Positions 40,101 through 54,800 are shown, counted from the stretch's first letter. The stretch is DNA of 64,000 nt from Dirofilaria immitis (GCA_024305405.1 JAKNDB010000092.1:2325501-2389500); one strand, 5' to 3'. The notes: generated by a model from the letters alone, not told the origin. Program-made: numbers and translations.

Positions 40101-43100
40101 ACAATTATTAACAATAGAAATGATTTAAAGATTGAAGTCCTAGAAGTTACCTTATAAGTCAATCTTCATCATTAGAAAATTGAATAACAATTATACGAAT
40201 ATTAAAAGTAACTTTTTATTATTTCCTTTGTTCGTCTCAAATACGATTAGATAAAGCTGTTCAGATTAACATAATTATTAATTTAATTGTAATAACATGA
40301 TTTCTGAGACATACTTTATTAAATCCCAAACTATCATCTATTCTTGAAATCATTGCATAGATAACTGAAGAGTTTCGAATTACAATCGTTTATATCAGTA
40401 ATACCTTACCCGAATTCAATTGATAACACATTGTACAGTATCACTGTTAAATGATGTTGTAGTATACCTCTGTCACTGTTTTTCCTAAGACAAAATGCTG
40501 CCACGGCACTGCAAAAGTTGTTTTCATGGCGGATATGAAGAGACGTAATAGCTATAAATATTTGGATATATAAAGAATTCTTACTCTCTTCATGGAGAAG
40601 AATTCTTGCTTTTTTTATATTAAAATTATAAATTAGTTTTATCTACGCATATCTTAATTTTCTCTTCCATTATTTAAACTAATTGAAATATATGATCAAA
40701 ATAAATGACAAAAAAATGATGATGATAAGAGAATAACTGAAATAACTAAAATCAAGACTCATATATTATAAATTTGAACTGATTTTTTTGACGATTCTAC
40801 AGCAAGGCGTAAAAGAAGAAAAGGAATCATCAAGGCAAGAAAAAAGAGAAAGCTATGAAAATGAAGCTACAGAACGAATATTTCTATATAATGCAAAAAA
40901 AGTGATTGAAATAATTTGACATTTCAGCCGTAAAACTTTGAAAAAATAAATTTGAAATTTCAAAGAATCTAAAACTTCACCAGGCTTGACTTAATATTAA
41001 GTAGCATTCCTTGGAAACAAATCATATAAAGTGAAATAGTATCATTGTAGACAAATATTCAAAGCAAATCATCGGTTCTAAGCTTCTAGTTGAAAGATAG
41101 CTTAATGATTACAAATCATAGTGCTAAGAGTATGCTGATTTAAAGAAATTTTGGTTATTTCAAGCAATTAAAATAACATAATATTATTGTTGAAGTTGAG
41201 AGTAGCACAAAAAGCTTATCAATGAATATCTTGAAGAACTGGTAAATTTGAAATCTCGATAATTTCAGAGCAACGAAAGCAATCGATGAAGAAGTATTTT
41301 ATATTTATGAATTATGATTATCTATTAGTTTAAATGCTTGACTATCTGAAACGTTCCACATGTAAACATTATGCATATGCTGTCTTCTTGCTTACGATCT
41401 TATAGCTTTTTAATAAATTGGTTGAAGCGGCGGAAGAGAAGGGCAATGATCTATTAATTGGATAGTTATAATTTGATTGCTTATTTCGCCACCATTGTTG
41501 CTGATGAAACCATAAAAACTGTCAGGAAAATAGTATCCATCCTTTTCGCAAAATCGATTCTATTCGTTAACCGATCGAAAAGTAGTAATTAGCGTATGAA
41601 AAGAAAGAACAAACTGGAAGAGTTGCGATGAGCGTTATGTAACACATACCTGTTGTCGTTGCTTCCTAAAAAGATAGAAGAATTGGGAATAAAGACGATG
41701 AAAGATGATGTGACAAAAACAAATCAAAGGAGAAAGTAACGAGGGAAGGTAAGGGTAACCGCAACGGTGGCAACGTCTTCTCTGGTGAAGCTCGTGAGAT
41801 ACCTTCAGGGCAATTTCAATCTACCTTTAATAAAGAGAAAGTGGAAGTTGTGCAACGGAATGGAATGCAGAGGAAGAGAAAACTCGTCCATCCGGTCTCC
41901 ACTAAAATTTCACTTTTTCTAAAATTTAGCTTCTAATATCAATCTATGGATTATTCCTTGTCTACTTACTCTTTGCAGTAATCGTCGAATTTAATGCAGG
42001 TAAAAAGAAATCAGTAATTGATGAGAATAATAGTGAAAAAGAATGCTATTTATTATAAACATAATGAAGTGAAGTGATATCGCGTTGATTATATATATTG
42101 CCAAAAAGACGATCAACATTGCAATGGTGAAATAAAAGGATTGGACAATTTTTATCGGCCCAGCACTTTTATTATCCCTTTATGTCATTAGCAGGATGAA
42201 CTGTTTACAACCTAAAATCTGTTATTATTACCTGTATTTCTCTTTCCTAATCCCTGTTGAGTGATGTTGATGAATCACTGCACAGACATTTCACCCTCAT
42301 CTAATTTCTAGAATGCAAGTTGAAGGAAAGATAGTAGGCAGCGGGGAGAATATGCTTCCTTTCTCTTGTGCTTTTAAATTTAAAAATGCAAAGAATTTCA
42401 CGATTTCAGCTCTTCTGAAGGTGAGTTTAATGCCTCCTCCTTGCTATTAATATATCGATTTCTAGTTTTCATATACGATTTCTGATTTCTAAAGAATAAC
42501 TGATTGCTTGTCGCGATCTATGACGTATAGTACCGAGATGCGGAATCATTAAATAAGCATTAGAACGTCCGTATGGCGAAGATAATTCGAGGATCAAAAC
42601 AGAAGCAAACAGAAAGCATTGTACAAAAAAAAAGAGGCGGGATGGAGTCCGTCCTTCTCTATGCGTCCTTCAATTTCATAAATACGATTTAGTGAAATCT
42701 AAAGGCAACAGCTTTTAATTCGCAAATGGAACTTCTATCGCTTAAACGATGACGACGATAACAATGACAAGCTCTTGCCTCAGATTGAATGGCGGAGTAT
42801 GGAAACCAGTTATCATTCATTCTTTTCACTTTTTAAAAGCAAATGTAAGGAAAACCGAAAAGCGGAGGAAAGAGATGAAGTTGGGCTACTCTTGCGCTGT
42901 TAAGTGGCACAAATAGTTATTTGTAAAAATCCAGATAGATTGAAATTTCAAGGAGAGAAGGGCAAAAAGGCAGGGACAAAGAAGGAAAGTTTATAAATAA
43001 AATATGATAGTTTCATTTGAAGATAGAAAGAAACGTTGAAATTACATATGTTTTAATTCTACAATAAGTCACAAATTCTGAGCCCAAATAACAAAAATAG

Positions 43101-44163
43101 AGGACGATTTGCTTACAATATTTTTGTTGTTATTTCTCTGTTTGAAATTTTTAATGAGAAAAAGCAGCAATTCTGGGAAACTAAGCTATAAAAAATGCTT
43201 AAAAAATATTTCGCTACGAATAATTTGTGACAGGAGAAAGGTTTTATGATTTCTGAATAAAGTGATCAATTATATGAAAATTAATTACTTTTTCATATAT
43301 TATATGACAGGTAAAAGAGATCATCTGCTTACATTATGATAAATTATTACTACTGTATGGCATCAAAAAGTCTCCTATTCAATTTACTGACAATATCTGA
43401 ATAATTTCGCTATGAAAAATTGAACTTTAAGTATAAATGCATTTAATATTAATCTTCAATTTTTTAAGTTTAAAAATTTATTTTTTAAAATGCTTATTTA
43501 TTTTTGATAACTTCCAAAGTTCTAAGAAAGATTCTAATCAGTGTTTCACTTATTTTTAGAAAGCAGTAATGATAAATATTTACATATGTAATCCTCACCT
43601 CAATTAGTATTATATGTGATCAGTACCGACGAATCAATTTTACATTTGTCATTATTTTTGAAGCGAAAATAAAATTTTTCAAATATTAGCCATATTATTT
43701 ATCATTTTCACTTTAAGAAATAATATGAATTAATTGAAATGAAAAATTATTAACAATCATCTTTGAACGACTCTCTCTCATAAAATTTTGGCTATTAAAC
43801 TTTATGAGCCGCTGATTAATTAGTAAATATTTGAGTGATGAGTGTCTCTTTTTGTTGCTTGAATTTTTCCTTTTGTTAAATTCAAATTTAATAATATTTG
43901 ATTATATCCTATTCCTTAACAAGTAACTTCAAATGGTCAAAAATTATTAGAAAATTAAATAATTAATATTAAAGATAGAGCAATATTATTGTTGTATTTG
44001 TATTATCTTAAATAAATATATACTGTAATTTTAAAGCCATCTACAAAAATACTTTGAGAGAATGCTGATTCATAACTTTTGCGAAGTAAAATTAAGGAGA
44101 TGAAACAATTATGGCATACAAGTTATGCTTTAAATGTTTTAAAAACTTTGGTTGCCTTTAAAA

Positions 44164-44203
44164 GGCTCGGGGATTAAATCTGTATATCACTGAGCTACGA
44201 TAC
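44164..44203 (-). pseudogene. tRNA-like remnant (possible tRNA-derived SINE scrap)
   Basis: On the minus strand it reads GTAGCTCAGTGATA followed closely by GATTTAATCCCCGAGCC. These resemble a tRNA D-arm/A-box and a T-arm/B-box, but only about 10 bases apart, so no full cloverleaf can form. Confidence 0.25.
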
Positions 44204-46308
44204 ATATGTATGCATGTCTAAGTACCCTGAGCTTTAGCAAGAACAGGCTTTACTAGATGGTTTTCTCAATCGAGAATATAAACGATCTGCATTATGCCAA
44301 AGAATTGAAAGTTAAGGCTAAAGAAAAGAACAGCTTTATATTCGCGGCTTATTCATTGCGCTTAATTAGTTTAAAAGGGAAGATGAATACTTTGAAGGAA
44401 AAGATTTGGTCAAAAGAGCTTTGTTCGATCGATCAGTAAATCAACGTTATTAATGAAGCTGAACTCTGTATGGTTGAAAGAGCAAAGCTAATAAGATGAT
44501 TCGAGAAATGAAATCTATTAAAGCATCTCCGGAAATCTAGTTCACGACTTAATTAGCTAAGGGTAAGCCTAAAGGAATATAACGTGTGTTTGGTTTAAAT
44601 TTTACCTACCGTATCCAACTCAGTTATCTAGTCTTTATTACTGATGATGATTTTGTGGATGCCATGGTTGCTAGGAAATTTCCGCAATCTTCCATCTCGA
44701 TAAAAGATATTGCTTTAGCTTTAGGAACCAAGCCAAAACTCGATTTTCTAATCATCAACAATAACAACAATACAGCATTCATCGTCTTTCTGTCCATGAA
44801 ATCCAATCGATAATCCTGTTAATTAAATTTTTATGTTTCTCTTGCCATTCTTTGCTCCCTATTACGACTTCAAAGTCGACAACGTCATCTTTCTGACATA
44901 GAAAATGAGAATTTCAAACCTAATTTTATATTTCAAATGGAAATTGGCAGGGTGATAGCTGTTATATAAGTGAACTACATTTCATTTGACTATGTTCTAC
45001 GTGATGTATCACATATACAACTAATAGTTTTGTCTTTCTTCGTCAGATAATTTAAGAAAACTGACCACTACTCACTCAGTCAGTTGTATATCTTCAGATC
45101 TTCAGAGAAACAGTAAATATTAAATGCAATCATCACTTTTGAACAACTTTCCGTTGATCGATTTTGAGAGAATCACTTCTGTCAAATATGTATAATATTC
45201 AAACATAATTTATTTCTGACTAAATCTGTGAATTATATCTTTATCAGGATTGATAGTTTGTTATACTTGCATATTTTGCTGCATCATTAATGGCCTTCTA
45301 TTGTTTACTAAAGAATATCTACAACTCTTTTTGACATTGACGATATTAGTAATACTCTGTCACTAGTATGATTTCACTTACTGCAATAAAATATTTAGCT
45401 TAAATTTTATAGAAGATCCTATAATTATTTCAAATATTAAATCACGTTTTTCTCATTATGCAAAATCTGAAGATAGTTTAGTGCTACATAAAAAATGTTT
45501 GAAACATAGAACAGTTTTAAGTGTAATGATTGATTGTTCGAATCATTAGAGTAATCAAAGTAATTCAAAAACCAGTAAAGTAAAGGAATATAAGAAAGTC
45601 TCTGCGTTTGGAAATTCTGAGAAGAAGATGCGTAATTCTTCTATAGACCATCTTTAAAACATTTTAAATATAAATTAGCTAAATAGCCAAAGTTGACGTT
45701 ATTCTGAAATCAAATTTTTGCGAATCCCGAAGCAATTCTGTAAATTGATTCATCTGTTGAAGCATAATTTGGTTGGAATCATTTTTCTTTTGCCATATTT
45801 ATGAGTTTGTAGGTGTAGTTTTATGCAATTCAATCTTCACTGTACTTTAGAGTATCATAAATTGAACTTTTTCATGCTATTCGCCGATATTTCTTAAATG
45901 TGTGTGATTCGAATTAAGAGCTGAAGGAAGAATTTCTGGAATGAATCATTAACCAGCAAGCCACCGGGCGGTTTTTCAAGCAAAGAACAGCGCTTAGGTT
46001 CGTATCGATATTTACTCCTTTCAAAAGATGGCGATAAGGAAACCGTAACTGGACTTACATTAATTTCTGCATATAATTTCACCAGCACTCTTGATAGTTT
46101 TAAAATTTTGATAGAATAGCCACAAATTCCTTATCTTTATCTCTGTTTCACGATCCTCTCCAAATACATGTATTTATCTGTTCGTCTATCCTTATCTATT
46201 CATATATGAATAGATATATGCATTTGTTACTCTACGTTTAAAATTAATATGAAATTCAATGATGAAAAGCAGCCTAATATTTTGGTATTAGTTAAGAGAT
46301 TGTATTAT

Positions 46309-46401
46309 AATTAATAACAATAATAATAACAATAATAATAATAATAATAACATTAATAATAATAATATAATAATAATAATAACAATAATAATAATAATAA
46401 T
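46309..46401. repeat. (AAT)n microsatellite
   Basis: About 90 bp of AAT/AAC units, 1.5 kb beyond the 3' end of the CHID1-like gene. Confidence 0.95.
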
Positions 46402-47948
46402 CGCCAGAAGTTATGGAATTCGAGATTCAGAGCAAAATATACAAAAGCAATCAGACAAGAACAATATTCTATTTCTTCCTTTTACCGTATGTTTCTTCTC
46501 AAAAGAAAAGCTGATTGAAATAAAAATTCCTCAGCGGTCAAAAAGAATAAATGATACAATTAGAAAATAACAGCGATCTCTAAAATGCTTTTCCTATTAC
46601 CAAGCTGCTAACCATAGTCTCTGGTCTCGATCGCCTTTCTACAGAAGAGGGAGGAACCAACCCCACAGAGCTTTGCAAAAATAAAGAAATAAAGATGACA
46701 TCCATATCCTCATATTTGCTTTTTTTTGTCAGGCTTCCTGCTTTAAAGAGTTCTTTAATCAAAATTTAAATCATTTAAATTTCAGGTTGTAGTACTAGTA
46801 TTTATTGCAAAATGCGTGTGTGGACAAGAATATAGAAGAAATAGAAACGTTGGAATGAAATTAAATGCTCTCATTGACAGCAATCCACTTCTTCAAAATA
46901 AAACCGAAATTAATAAGCTATTAAAAGCTAGCTTATTCTCGATATAAATAATATTGTTTCATTGGCCGAAAGAATTGCTGAGATAGTTTGATTAGAAAGA
47001 AATGAACTATAAAAGAAAATAAAGAAAGGTATAGTTGAATTAAATGAATTGGTAAGAATTTTAAAAACCTTAAAAATAGATGGTATCAGCGATACAATGA
47101 GATTCATCTCACGATAATTTAGAAAATTCAGCAAATTAGATACAACTCTATACGCGAGAAACCATTAGTTTCAATTGACTTCCTCCTCAATCCTTGCAGC
47201 ACAATTGTCTAGCCAGTGTATACGTCATAAATGACATATGTAAGATTGCAACGCGGTGCGAAACTTTTACTGAATAGATTTGATATAGTGTATTGTGATG
47301 GAGTTATGACTAATTCTGTACATCCTCTGTGCTTCACTGTCATAATCTAATTTATGGAAAATACTTGACAAATGATACTGTCATATTCATCACAGGAATG
47401 TAATTACACAGCAGCAGAGATATTACAAATACTTTAAATACCATAAAATGTTCGTTAAAATACATCAAACGCTGGATATGATGGAACTCTAATAGTCACG
47501 ATGAGCTTGTACGCTATACATAACTATAAATCAAGCATTCCGTGTGAAACAAATGTGCTCAAAACTTTATTTTACATACGTATATGTATAAATAATGTGA
47601 TATTGATATTGTTAATATTAATCATGGTAAATACTAAACTGATAAAAAATCATTAGGAAAATAAAAAAATAAGCTTGAGAATATGAATAGAATCCAAGAT
47701 TCTAAATCTCAGCGAAAAATAATAACATATCTTTTTGATGTGTAAAATTCCTATTCTCCTCTTCTTTCTTTTTTCATATTTTGATTGGAACATACCCCAC
47801 CAATTTTTAAATCGATCGATAGGCATTTTCCATCATAACAGTTACAAATAATTCATAATAGCATATTTCGTTGTGACATGAAAGAAGGAAAACTTTAAAG
47901 AATTTGCTAAAAGATGAAACACAACAAACATGAAAAGTATAAAAAGGA

Positions 47949-50900
47949 TTAAAATAAACATGTGAAATAATTAAGGCCTTGCCCGAGCTCCCAAATACCT
48001 ATTCCAACATTGAAGCGACTGGCGAGATCGAGCCTGATTTTTAAAGATACCAATGTCGGATAAACGCAAAAATCTTTGTCCCTGAAAGTAGAACAATTCC
48101 ATAAATTGATATTTTTATTTGAACAATAAATCATTTTATTTAAGGAAATGATCAAGGTAACTGCAGCAATCTTTAATTTCCTTTACTTAATTCCATTGCT
48201 CTTAATGGTTTAGGAAATTAAATCGAATTCCTCTTTTACTAAAAAAGCTTTTTTCTCTAAGTTCTGTCTTAAATAATATTTGATTCTTATAATTTTACGA
48301 CATCGAATGCTAAACTTGAAAAAATAGTTTCAACAAGAGACTAATAATATCGATGTCGGCGCATAATATTCTCGCCAGTCATAAGAATTGAAAATTTAAA
48401 TTAAGAAAGAATATTAGACTGGGCCTATACTTTTTGGGGATTTACATTTCAGTGGCATGTACTGGAATGTTCATGAAAAACTAAAGCAGAACATATTCCA
48501 TGAAAAAATGAAACTTTATTTTAGTACTTCATTCTGAAAAATGAAGAAAAGGTAATAGTACTTCATTTTCAGGAAATGTTCTTTCGTTATGGAATTCCAA
48601 AACAATGCCCCTGTCTGTGAAGTTATATATTTGATAAAGCTGAAATATAAATTACATTCTTTGTATAAGCAGTAGTTTTCAAAAGAATTTCATGATAAAT
48701 ATTTTACCGACAAAGTACATCGATTGTAAAAAATGTTAAAACACTGATAGATAGAAATCAAATTATTACATCTGAGTGAAACATCGAAACTTGTTTTGCT
48801 TAGAAACATCATAAAACTTCTACAGCATTCAAAATAAAATTCGAAATTATATTTTGACTTCAAAACTCACTCTTTGCCAACAACAGCTTTGATGGTAGCC
48901 TGTTGTGAAGCATAGCCGTAAAAATTGAGCCCCATGAGAAGTTTAGAAGAATTAATTGATGATTCTGATAAAATATATTCCAAATTATGTTGAATCCATT
49001 CAAATGGTGATACTCCAATGAAACTGAAATATTTTATTTAATGCATTTTATAGAAATCATTTGAATTTCAAAAACCAAGACCAACAACAATAGTTTAAGA
49101 TCGAATCAGTTATGGTAAAGTATACATGAAAACACTATTTTCAAAAATCCAGTTTTCATCGAATTGAGTGTCTTCACCGTGAGTTTTGTCACACCGTACT
49201 TAGAGAAGCTATCTGTGCAATTTTGATTAAGCCGGAGATCTATTATGGTTGCCGAAAAGTAGTAATAAAAATGAAATGCTAAAATTCCAATTCAAAACAT
49301 AAGAGGAATGAGTATCAGATAGTGATTAAATGTAAAAAGAAAAATTATTTCAAGCCAGACTGCATGTTTATCAAGTTGAACTCAAATGATTTAGTTCTTC
49401 TACCTAAAAGTTCAAGACATTTCGTGCGAAATATTTCCTTAATTTCGTGTAAGAATCTGATAACACCTTTCAGAATACAGATTTAATTTTAAATCAGTTA
49501 TTTCATAAATAATTTTCTTTTAACTCTTACTGATCAGAATTGTAGTCATATGTCATCACATTGACATAGTCGACATTATTTATTATTTTCATGAATTCAG
49601 TCTTCATTACCAACCCAGATTGAGTATTCCTGAAAAATAACTCTTCACTTTTATTTCTAAAATAATCAGCCAAGAGTTTTGCAGAATCAACGATCTTTCG
49701 GTAAAGGATTAAGACAACGATTAAAACTTAATGCTCGATATCTGAACAAAAAAACATTTATGTCTTTCCATATTTATAATATATTTGCGTCGTTACATGA
49801 AAGATTTCACATTTCTTTGAATAATTTCATTAATTCTCGAATGAATACAGCTCTTATTCATATGACTAACTTTGAATAGATTTAAACAATGAGTCATGAA
49901 CGCATTTAACAAAGTCTTTCAATTAATAATAAAAGAAACGCGTCAAATTGAAGCGTTTGAGGCATGTAAAGTAAAACAACCTGTTATTGAGAGGTGCAGG
50001 AAGAGGCACAATAATTTCAAGATCAGCCTGATGGAAAAGATTTGTCCAGTGTGCAATCAATTCAATCAGTTCCCTGCAATGCTTCTTATTGCATGTGTCA
50101 TGAATTACATCAAATTCAATTATTTATACGCTCTGAATTTTTTATTCAAATCTTACAATATATAACTGAAAGAAATAGCAAAAACAATGTAAATCGACTT
50201 CAAGAATCAATGATAAAAAACCAAAGATTGTTGAGATCCATTCTCTCGAGTAACTATTTACAGAGCAAAATAATGAGAATCAGTAAACTCATAACTAATA
50301 TATATTTTCCATTTCTTATTTCGATATCACGTATCAATTTTACAATTCATTGAAAGAAATATCAATAAAGTAAAGAAAAACCTACTCACTCTCTCACTTC
50401 TATTTGAACTAATGACAAAACCTGAAGCCACACTTCTATCACAGCTCCGTGCATTTTATTTTTCTGAAATCTTAACTCCATTTTAAAAACATTAGTAGCC
50501 TAATCAATCATACATTCAGTAGAGGAAGTGCTCCGTACTATAAATGAGTGCAGCGAGCGCGTTTGTAATAAAATATAATTAAAAACTTTTTATTTCTCAT
50601 ATTTTAGCATATCAATTGTTTTATGCTTACACTATAAAAATGCAAAGATTTTCAAAAAGATAGTAGCGATAATTTTCCAACAACTTTCCAATAACTGGTA
50701 ACTGATTTTGCTGTCAAATTATAGAAAATTTACAAAAAAATCAACTTAAATAGTGATAATAGCTTTAATTGACTAAAATTCAACCTTTATGAAATTGACA
50801 ACTAACTGAGCACAATTCGTTTGCCATCTTTCGTCAAATAAAAATTGTTCAATAATTTCAGATGCTGATCCATCGATTATTAAACGTGGAACAAACTTGA

Positions 50901-51835
50901 TTTCTGAATTATTTGCATAAACATCAGCTAACCATTCTGAAACAAGTTTTACTAATAATACATAAAAAACCAACTAATATCTAACAGTTTCTAAAGAGAT
51001 TAAGATTATTAATTAACTTTTTCTTCTATAAAAAATTGAGAAAAAATAAAAGTAATGTAAACATTATAGAACAAATCGAAAAGATTTCGAAAATTTTTAA
51101 TTATAGAATAAATCGAAAAGATTTCGAAAAATTTTACTATTTGATACATTATTAGCCCACTAACGAACATTACTATATTTCTTAAACAACATAAAATAAT
51201 ATTTAATTTACGCGTATCCATATTGTGAGTTCCAAGTATGGTACATGTTTTCTGCTGTTTCACTTCAGGCTTAAACTGGAACCAAACAGGAGAGATATGA
51301 GTGAATTTTCGAGCGGCCCATTTAGCAATATCATATCCACCATTATTCCACTAAAAATTCTTGAAAGCTTATCTACATTACATTCATACTACCATTCCTA
51401 TTATTTTTTAATGACTTTCTCTCTTAAAGAACCATTTTCTTCACTACATGATGGAATTTGCAAAACTTTATAAGGAACTAATAATCATAAAATTTAGACT
51501 AGTTACAAGCCTTTGACTGAAATAAAGGTGAAAAAAATCTTATTATGTTAATTCGCTTAACAAATCTTCTCTAAAAAGTTATTGGATGGTAGAAACATGA
51601 ACTTTATGAAAAAGCCATAAAAAATGCATGTTAAGTTTTTGCTCAAATTTCCAGAACTGAGTATTCAGTCTTTAAAGATATACAAGATGAGAGAATCCAG
51701 TAAACCAAAACAATTCAAATCAAAACTTACTGGAGTAACATATGCTAATATCGGTTGACTGAATTTTTTCTCCTTCACGCACAACTTATGGTGGTCGTTA
51801 AGTATATTTGCAACAGTCATTTCATTCTTGATGTG
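47949..51835 (-). CDS. CHID1: CHID1-type chitinase-like protein (GH18 fold, SI-CLP family); first exon not identified
   Basis: Minus-strand exons 51731-51835 (FSQPILAYVTP), 51212-51350 (WNNGGYDIAKWAARKFTHIS, PVWFQFKPE), 50785-50936 (IKFVPRLIIDG), 49981-50132 (IEFDVIHDTCNKKHCRELIE), 49531-49629 (VDYVNVMTYDYNSD), 48871-49023 (LLMGLNFYGYASQQAT), 48562-48639 and 47949-48081 (VGIGIWELGQGLNYF, stop 47949). All junction phases agree. Motif order matches human CHID1 (VTPWNSHGYD, ISPVWLQ, HIVPRL, YDYS, LGLNFYG, VSIWELGQGLDYF), a secreted or lysosomal GH18-like lectin without the catalytic DxxDxDxE. Oddity: exon 49981-50132 reads AGC GTA TAA just after its acceptor, an in-frame stop at 50124-50126. The N-terminus and signal peptide are not placed; a hydrophobic start near 53103 (MDFRHIFFLILRLLK) does not join in phase. 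Confidence 0.85.
51056..51135. repeat. Short direct duplication AATCGAAAAGATTTCGAAAA (2 copies)
   Basis: The motif occurs twice about 37 bases apart in the intron between exons 50785-50936 and 51212-51350 of the CHID1-like gene. Each copy is itself partly palindromic (TCGAAA...TTTCGA). Confidence 0.6.
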
Positions 51836-54800
51836 CTAAAATAATAAGCAGACTTTGATTTGATATAACTGAATATTTTTATCGAGTAATATATTTAATC
51901 ATTGTAGCGATTTTGCACTTTGATAGTGAACTAAAATTTTCAGGAATTTTTAAAATTTTTGATCGAAAAATGCAATAAAAGATATTAATTTAGCATAAAA
52001 TGCATCAAATAGAAGACACAAGATTAAAGTGTTAATATCGACAAGCTTTTTTTGAATGATAATATGTAAGTAAAATTACTTGTGATTGTTTCGTAATGTC
52101 GTCTTTTTCCTTTCGCCTTTGTTTTGTTTCATAAAACTTTTTCGACTTTTCTTTCCGATCTGTCCTTGAAAGGGTGCTATAGGACACCGAGAAGAAAAGC
52201 AGAATTAAAAGACTATACAGTCTGGGATACGTCGATCCATCCTTCTATAATTAAATATTTCAGATCGGATATTTTAGAAGTTAAATACCGTCATAGTGTA
52301 AAATTACCGAAATTATTTTCTAAATATCAACTTTTCAGATAATTCGCCACTCGTTTTTTTGACGAAAAAGAAAATTATTCCAAAATTAGAACTGTGAATT
52401 AGAAAATAGTTGATTAGAATTAAGGCAAATCCCAAATATTCAAATTGATAATCACTTAAGCAGATACATTCAAAGCGGTATATGAATTATAAATGACCAG
52501 AAGAACAGAAAATAGAGAAAGCTTTCTTATCTCTTATCTATTTGGCTCCTGGCAGTATTCTAATCCAAGGACATACAGAGAAAGGGGATTTCGATAAATT
52601 GTAAAAACGAAATCGCTGCGGGATTAGAAAATGTAAAAGTGAGCGACCCATAGTAAGTTTTTCAACAAATATAATTTATGCAGGATACGCAGATGCATGC
52701 ATGTACATGTAGAATAACTTTCAAATGAGTAAACAATCAAGAAATAACGGGAGTAATCGAACTACAATGAATTAACACCTAATAGTACTAATCGAGATGA
52801 ATTGAATAAGATATTAGAAAATGACAGAGTAAGGGAAATGGGAAATGAAAGGAATTGAAAAGATTCGCAACACAGCATTGCTGCAGACATTCAGATATTC
52901 GAGGAGAACTGACTTATGCAATGGCAGTAGAGAAAGAAAGCCAGTAAAGAGTACATGGTAGAAAGAATATAGCATAAAGAATTTTTTGAGATAGTTTGGG
53001 ATTGATTTTCCGTTGACGGTGTTATGGGAGTTATTGGCAATGGATGAACAGTTGTAAGCTTCAGTAATCGTAAGATTAAGAAAAAGATATGCCGAAAATC
53101 CATATTTTTTGCGATTTTCACGTGGTACTAAAAACTGTTGTTATTCATATGTTGATATTCATATGATGTATGCATATATAAATTTCACAGGCCATTCATA
53201 ATAGCAAATGTTAATATTGTTTAGTTAATTCTGATAAACATGCTGGAATTCTCTCTCACTAATTATGATTTCGTTGTCTTGAGTTATGTAAGGTTTATTA
53301 GGCGATCAATTTGTCATATGTTACATAGAATACATAGTTCAGGATAAATATGATACGATCTATCGATCTATTTATCAATATTCGTCTCTGTTTTAATGAT
53401 GAAGACAGACAATCTTATTGAAAATTCGACGAATTTATCTAATATTAGAGAGATATGAATAATTTTTATTTTTGCGATCAAAATAACATAAATATTTAGC
53501 GTCGTACTAATCTTACCCATCGTTGAGCCAGTATTGATGTTGAATGTACAGTTATCAAATGTTGGTGTCAACATTAATGCTATAAGCGATTTTATGAATA
53601 TTTCTCTAGCGGCGACTCATATTTGAACTTATGTTTGTTTACTTTTCGTGGTTCCTTTTTTGTCCTTCTTTTATTAATGCAAATGTAGTATCAGTTTCAA
53701 AATTTATATTTTCATCCATTTGAAAAGCAATTCTCATTTTACATACCACCTTTAAAATAAAACTACCGTTTATAAACTAAGTTTTCATTAGCGTCATAGC
53801 TTACTGTGTCTTTTACATAAAGATTATAATGGTTAACTATAGTTTCGAATAATCAAGGTAGGTAATGATATCGAGTTAAATGCATTTAATTAAAATATTC
53901 CCTTCGGATCCTTATTTTCTGTATGTTATTAAATACAACATTCCTATAATAAGTCTCATTCTTGGAGTTCGAAATTCGGTTGATCACTTTCATGTTGTTT
54001 TGCATTTCTCATGCAAACATCACAGTTTTACATGATCTATTGAAATCAATTTATATTGAAATACAAATAAGTGATGAATTACTTTATGCTTGTCGAAAAG
54101 AAGATCTGGCTTCAAGTAAATTAGAGCAACTGGATAAAGTTATAGTCATAAAAATAGTCGATCTTTGTTTGAACAGTGAAGAGGTGTGAAGAACCCATGG
54201 CTATCTTTGAATGAAGTATCATTCATATACCAGCGAAGTTGTGGAAATGAATTTCGAAGTTGTGTTGGCCGCAAAGAAGAAATCTGATTCAAACGTCATC
54301 GAAAAAAAAACAGAATTATAGCACAAGTTACGAAAACATTGTGCAATTATAATAGCAATTGTTTTTTTGAAGTAACCAGCTGACATCTTCGATGAACGAT
54401 TGAGTGTTTCCTCCTAAGAAATGATAACTAAATCGTAGGGTCTTAGTTTTGAGATCAAGCAAAGTTTCTACAAAACTAAATAGTATGATAAGCTATTGCA
54501 CTTTTATTTAGCCTGAATTTAACTACTTGAGTTAATTAAATAATTTTTAAGAAAATAATGCCGATAATGAAAAGAAAATAAGTTTTAGAAATTTATATGA
54601 TTCTCGGTATGTCATTTCTTCGTTACTCAGCAAATTATTGGCAAATGATGAAAAGAAAAAATACTTCGAAAATTTGTTTGATTATGTTATTTGAATTTTC
54701 CTCTTTATTTTTATATTCCTTTCCTTCCATTCTTATTTGTTTATCCATCTTTTCCATGTTTTTCAAACATTCTTTGCATTTTCAAATTATTTTTCAACGG

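Larger units (their letters stand above)
34378..47948. other. 13.5-kb region without recognisable genes upstream of dve-1
   Basis: No exon chain with splice sites and family resemblance on either strand. It contains trinucleotide arrays (36151-36345, 37075-37163), an (AAT)n array (46309-46401), a small GC-richer patch near 36460-36540 and a tRNA-like scrap (44164-44203). Two minus-strand fragments (45894-46088, 46580-46762) have slightly protein-like composition but no recognisable family. Most likely intergenic and regulatory DNA of dve-1 plus the 3' flank of the CHID1 gene. Confidence 0.5.

Noticed and set aside
44257..44560. Possible Bel/Pao-type retrotransposon fragment on the plus strand
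   Set aside because: A loosely similar word (INEAELCMVERAKLIR) is interrupted by stops, and no RT, integrase or LTR is visible.
49896..50353. Two overlapping plus-strand open frames
   Set aside because: They are antisense shadows of CHID1 exon 49981-50132 and its intron.
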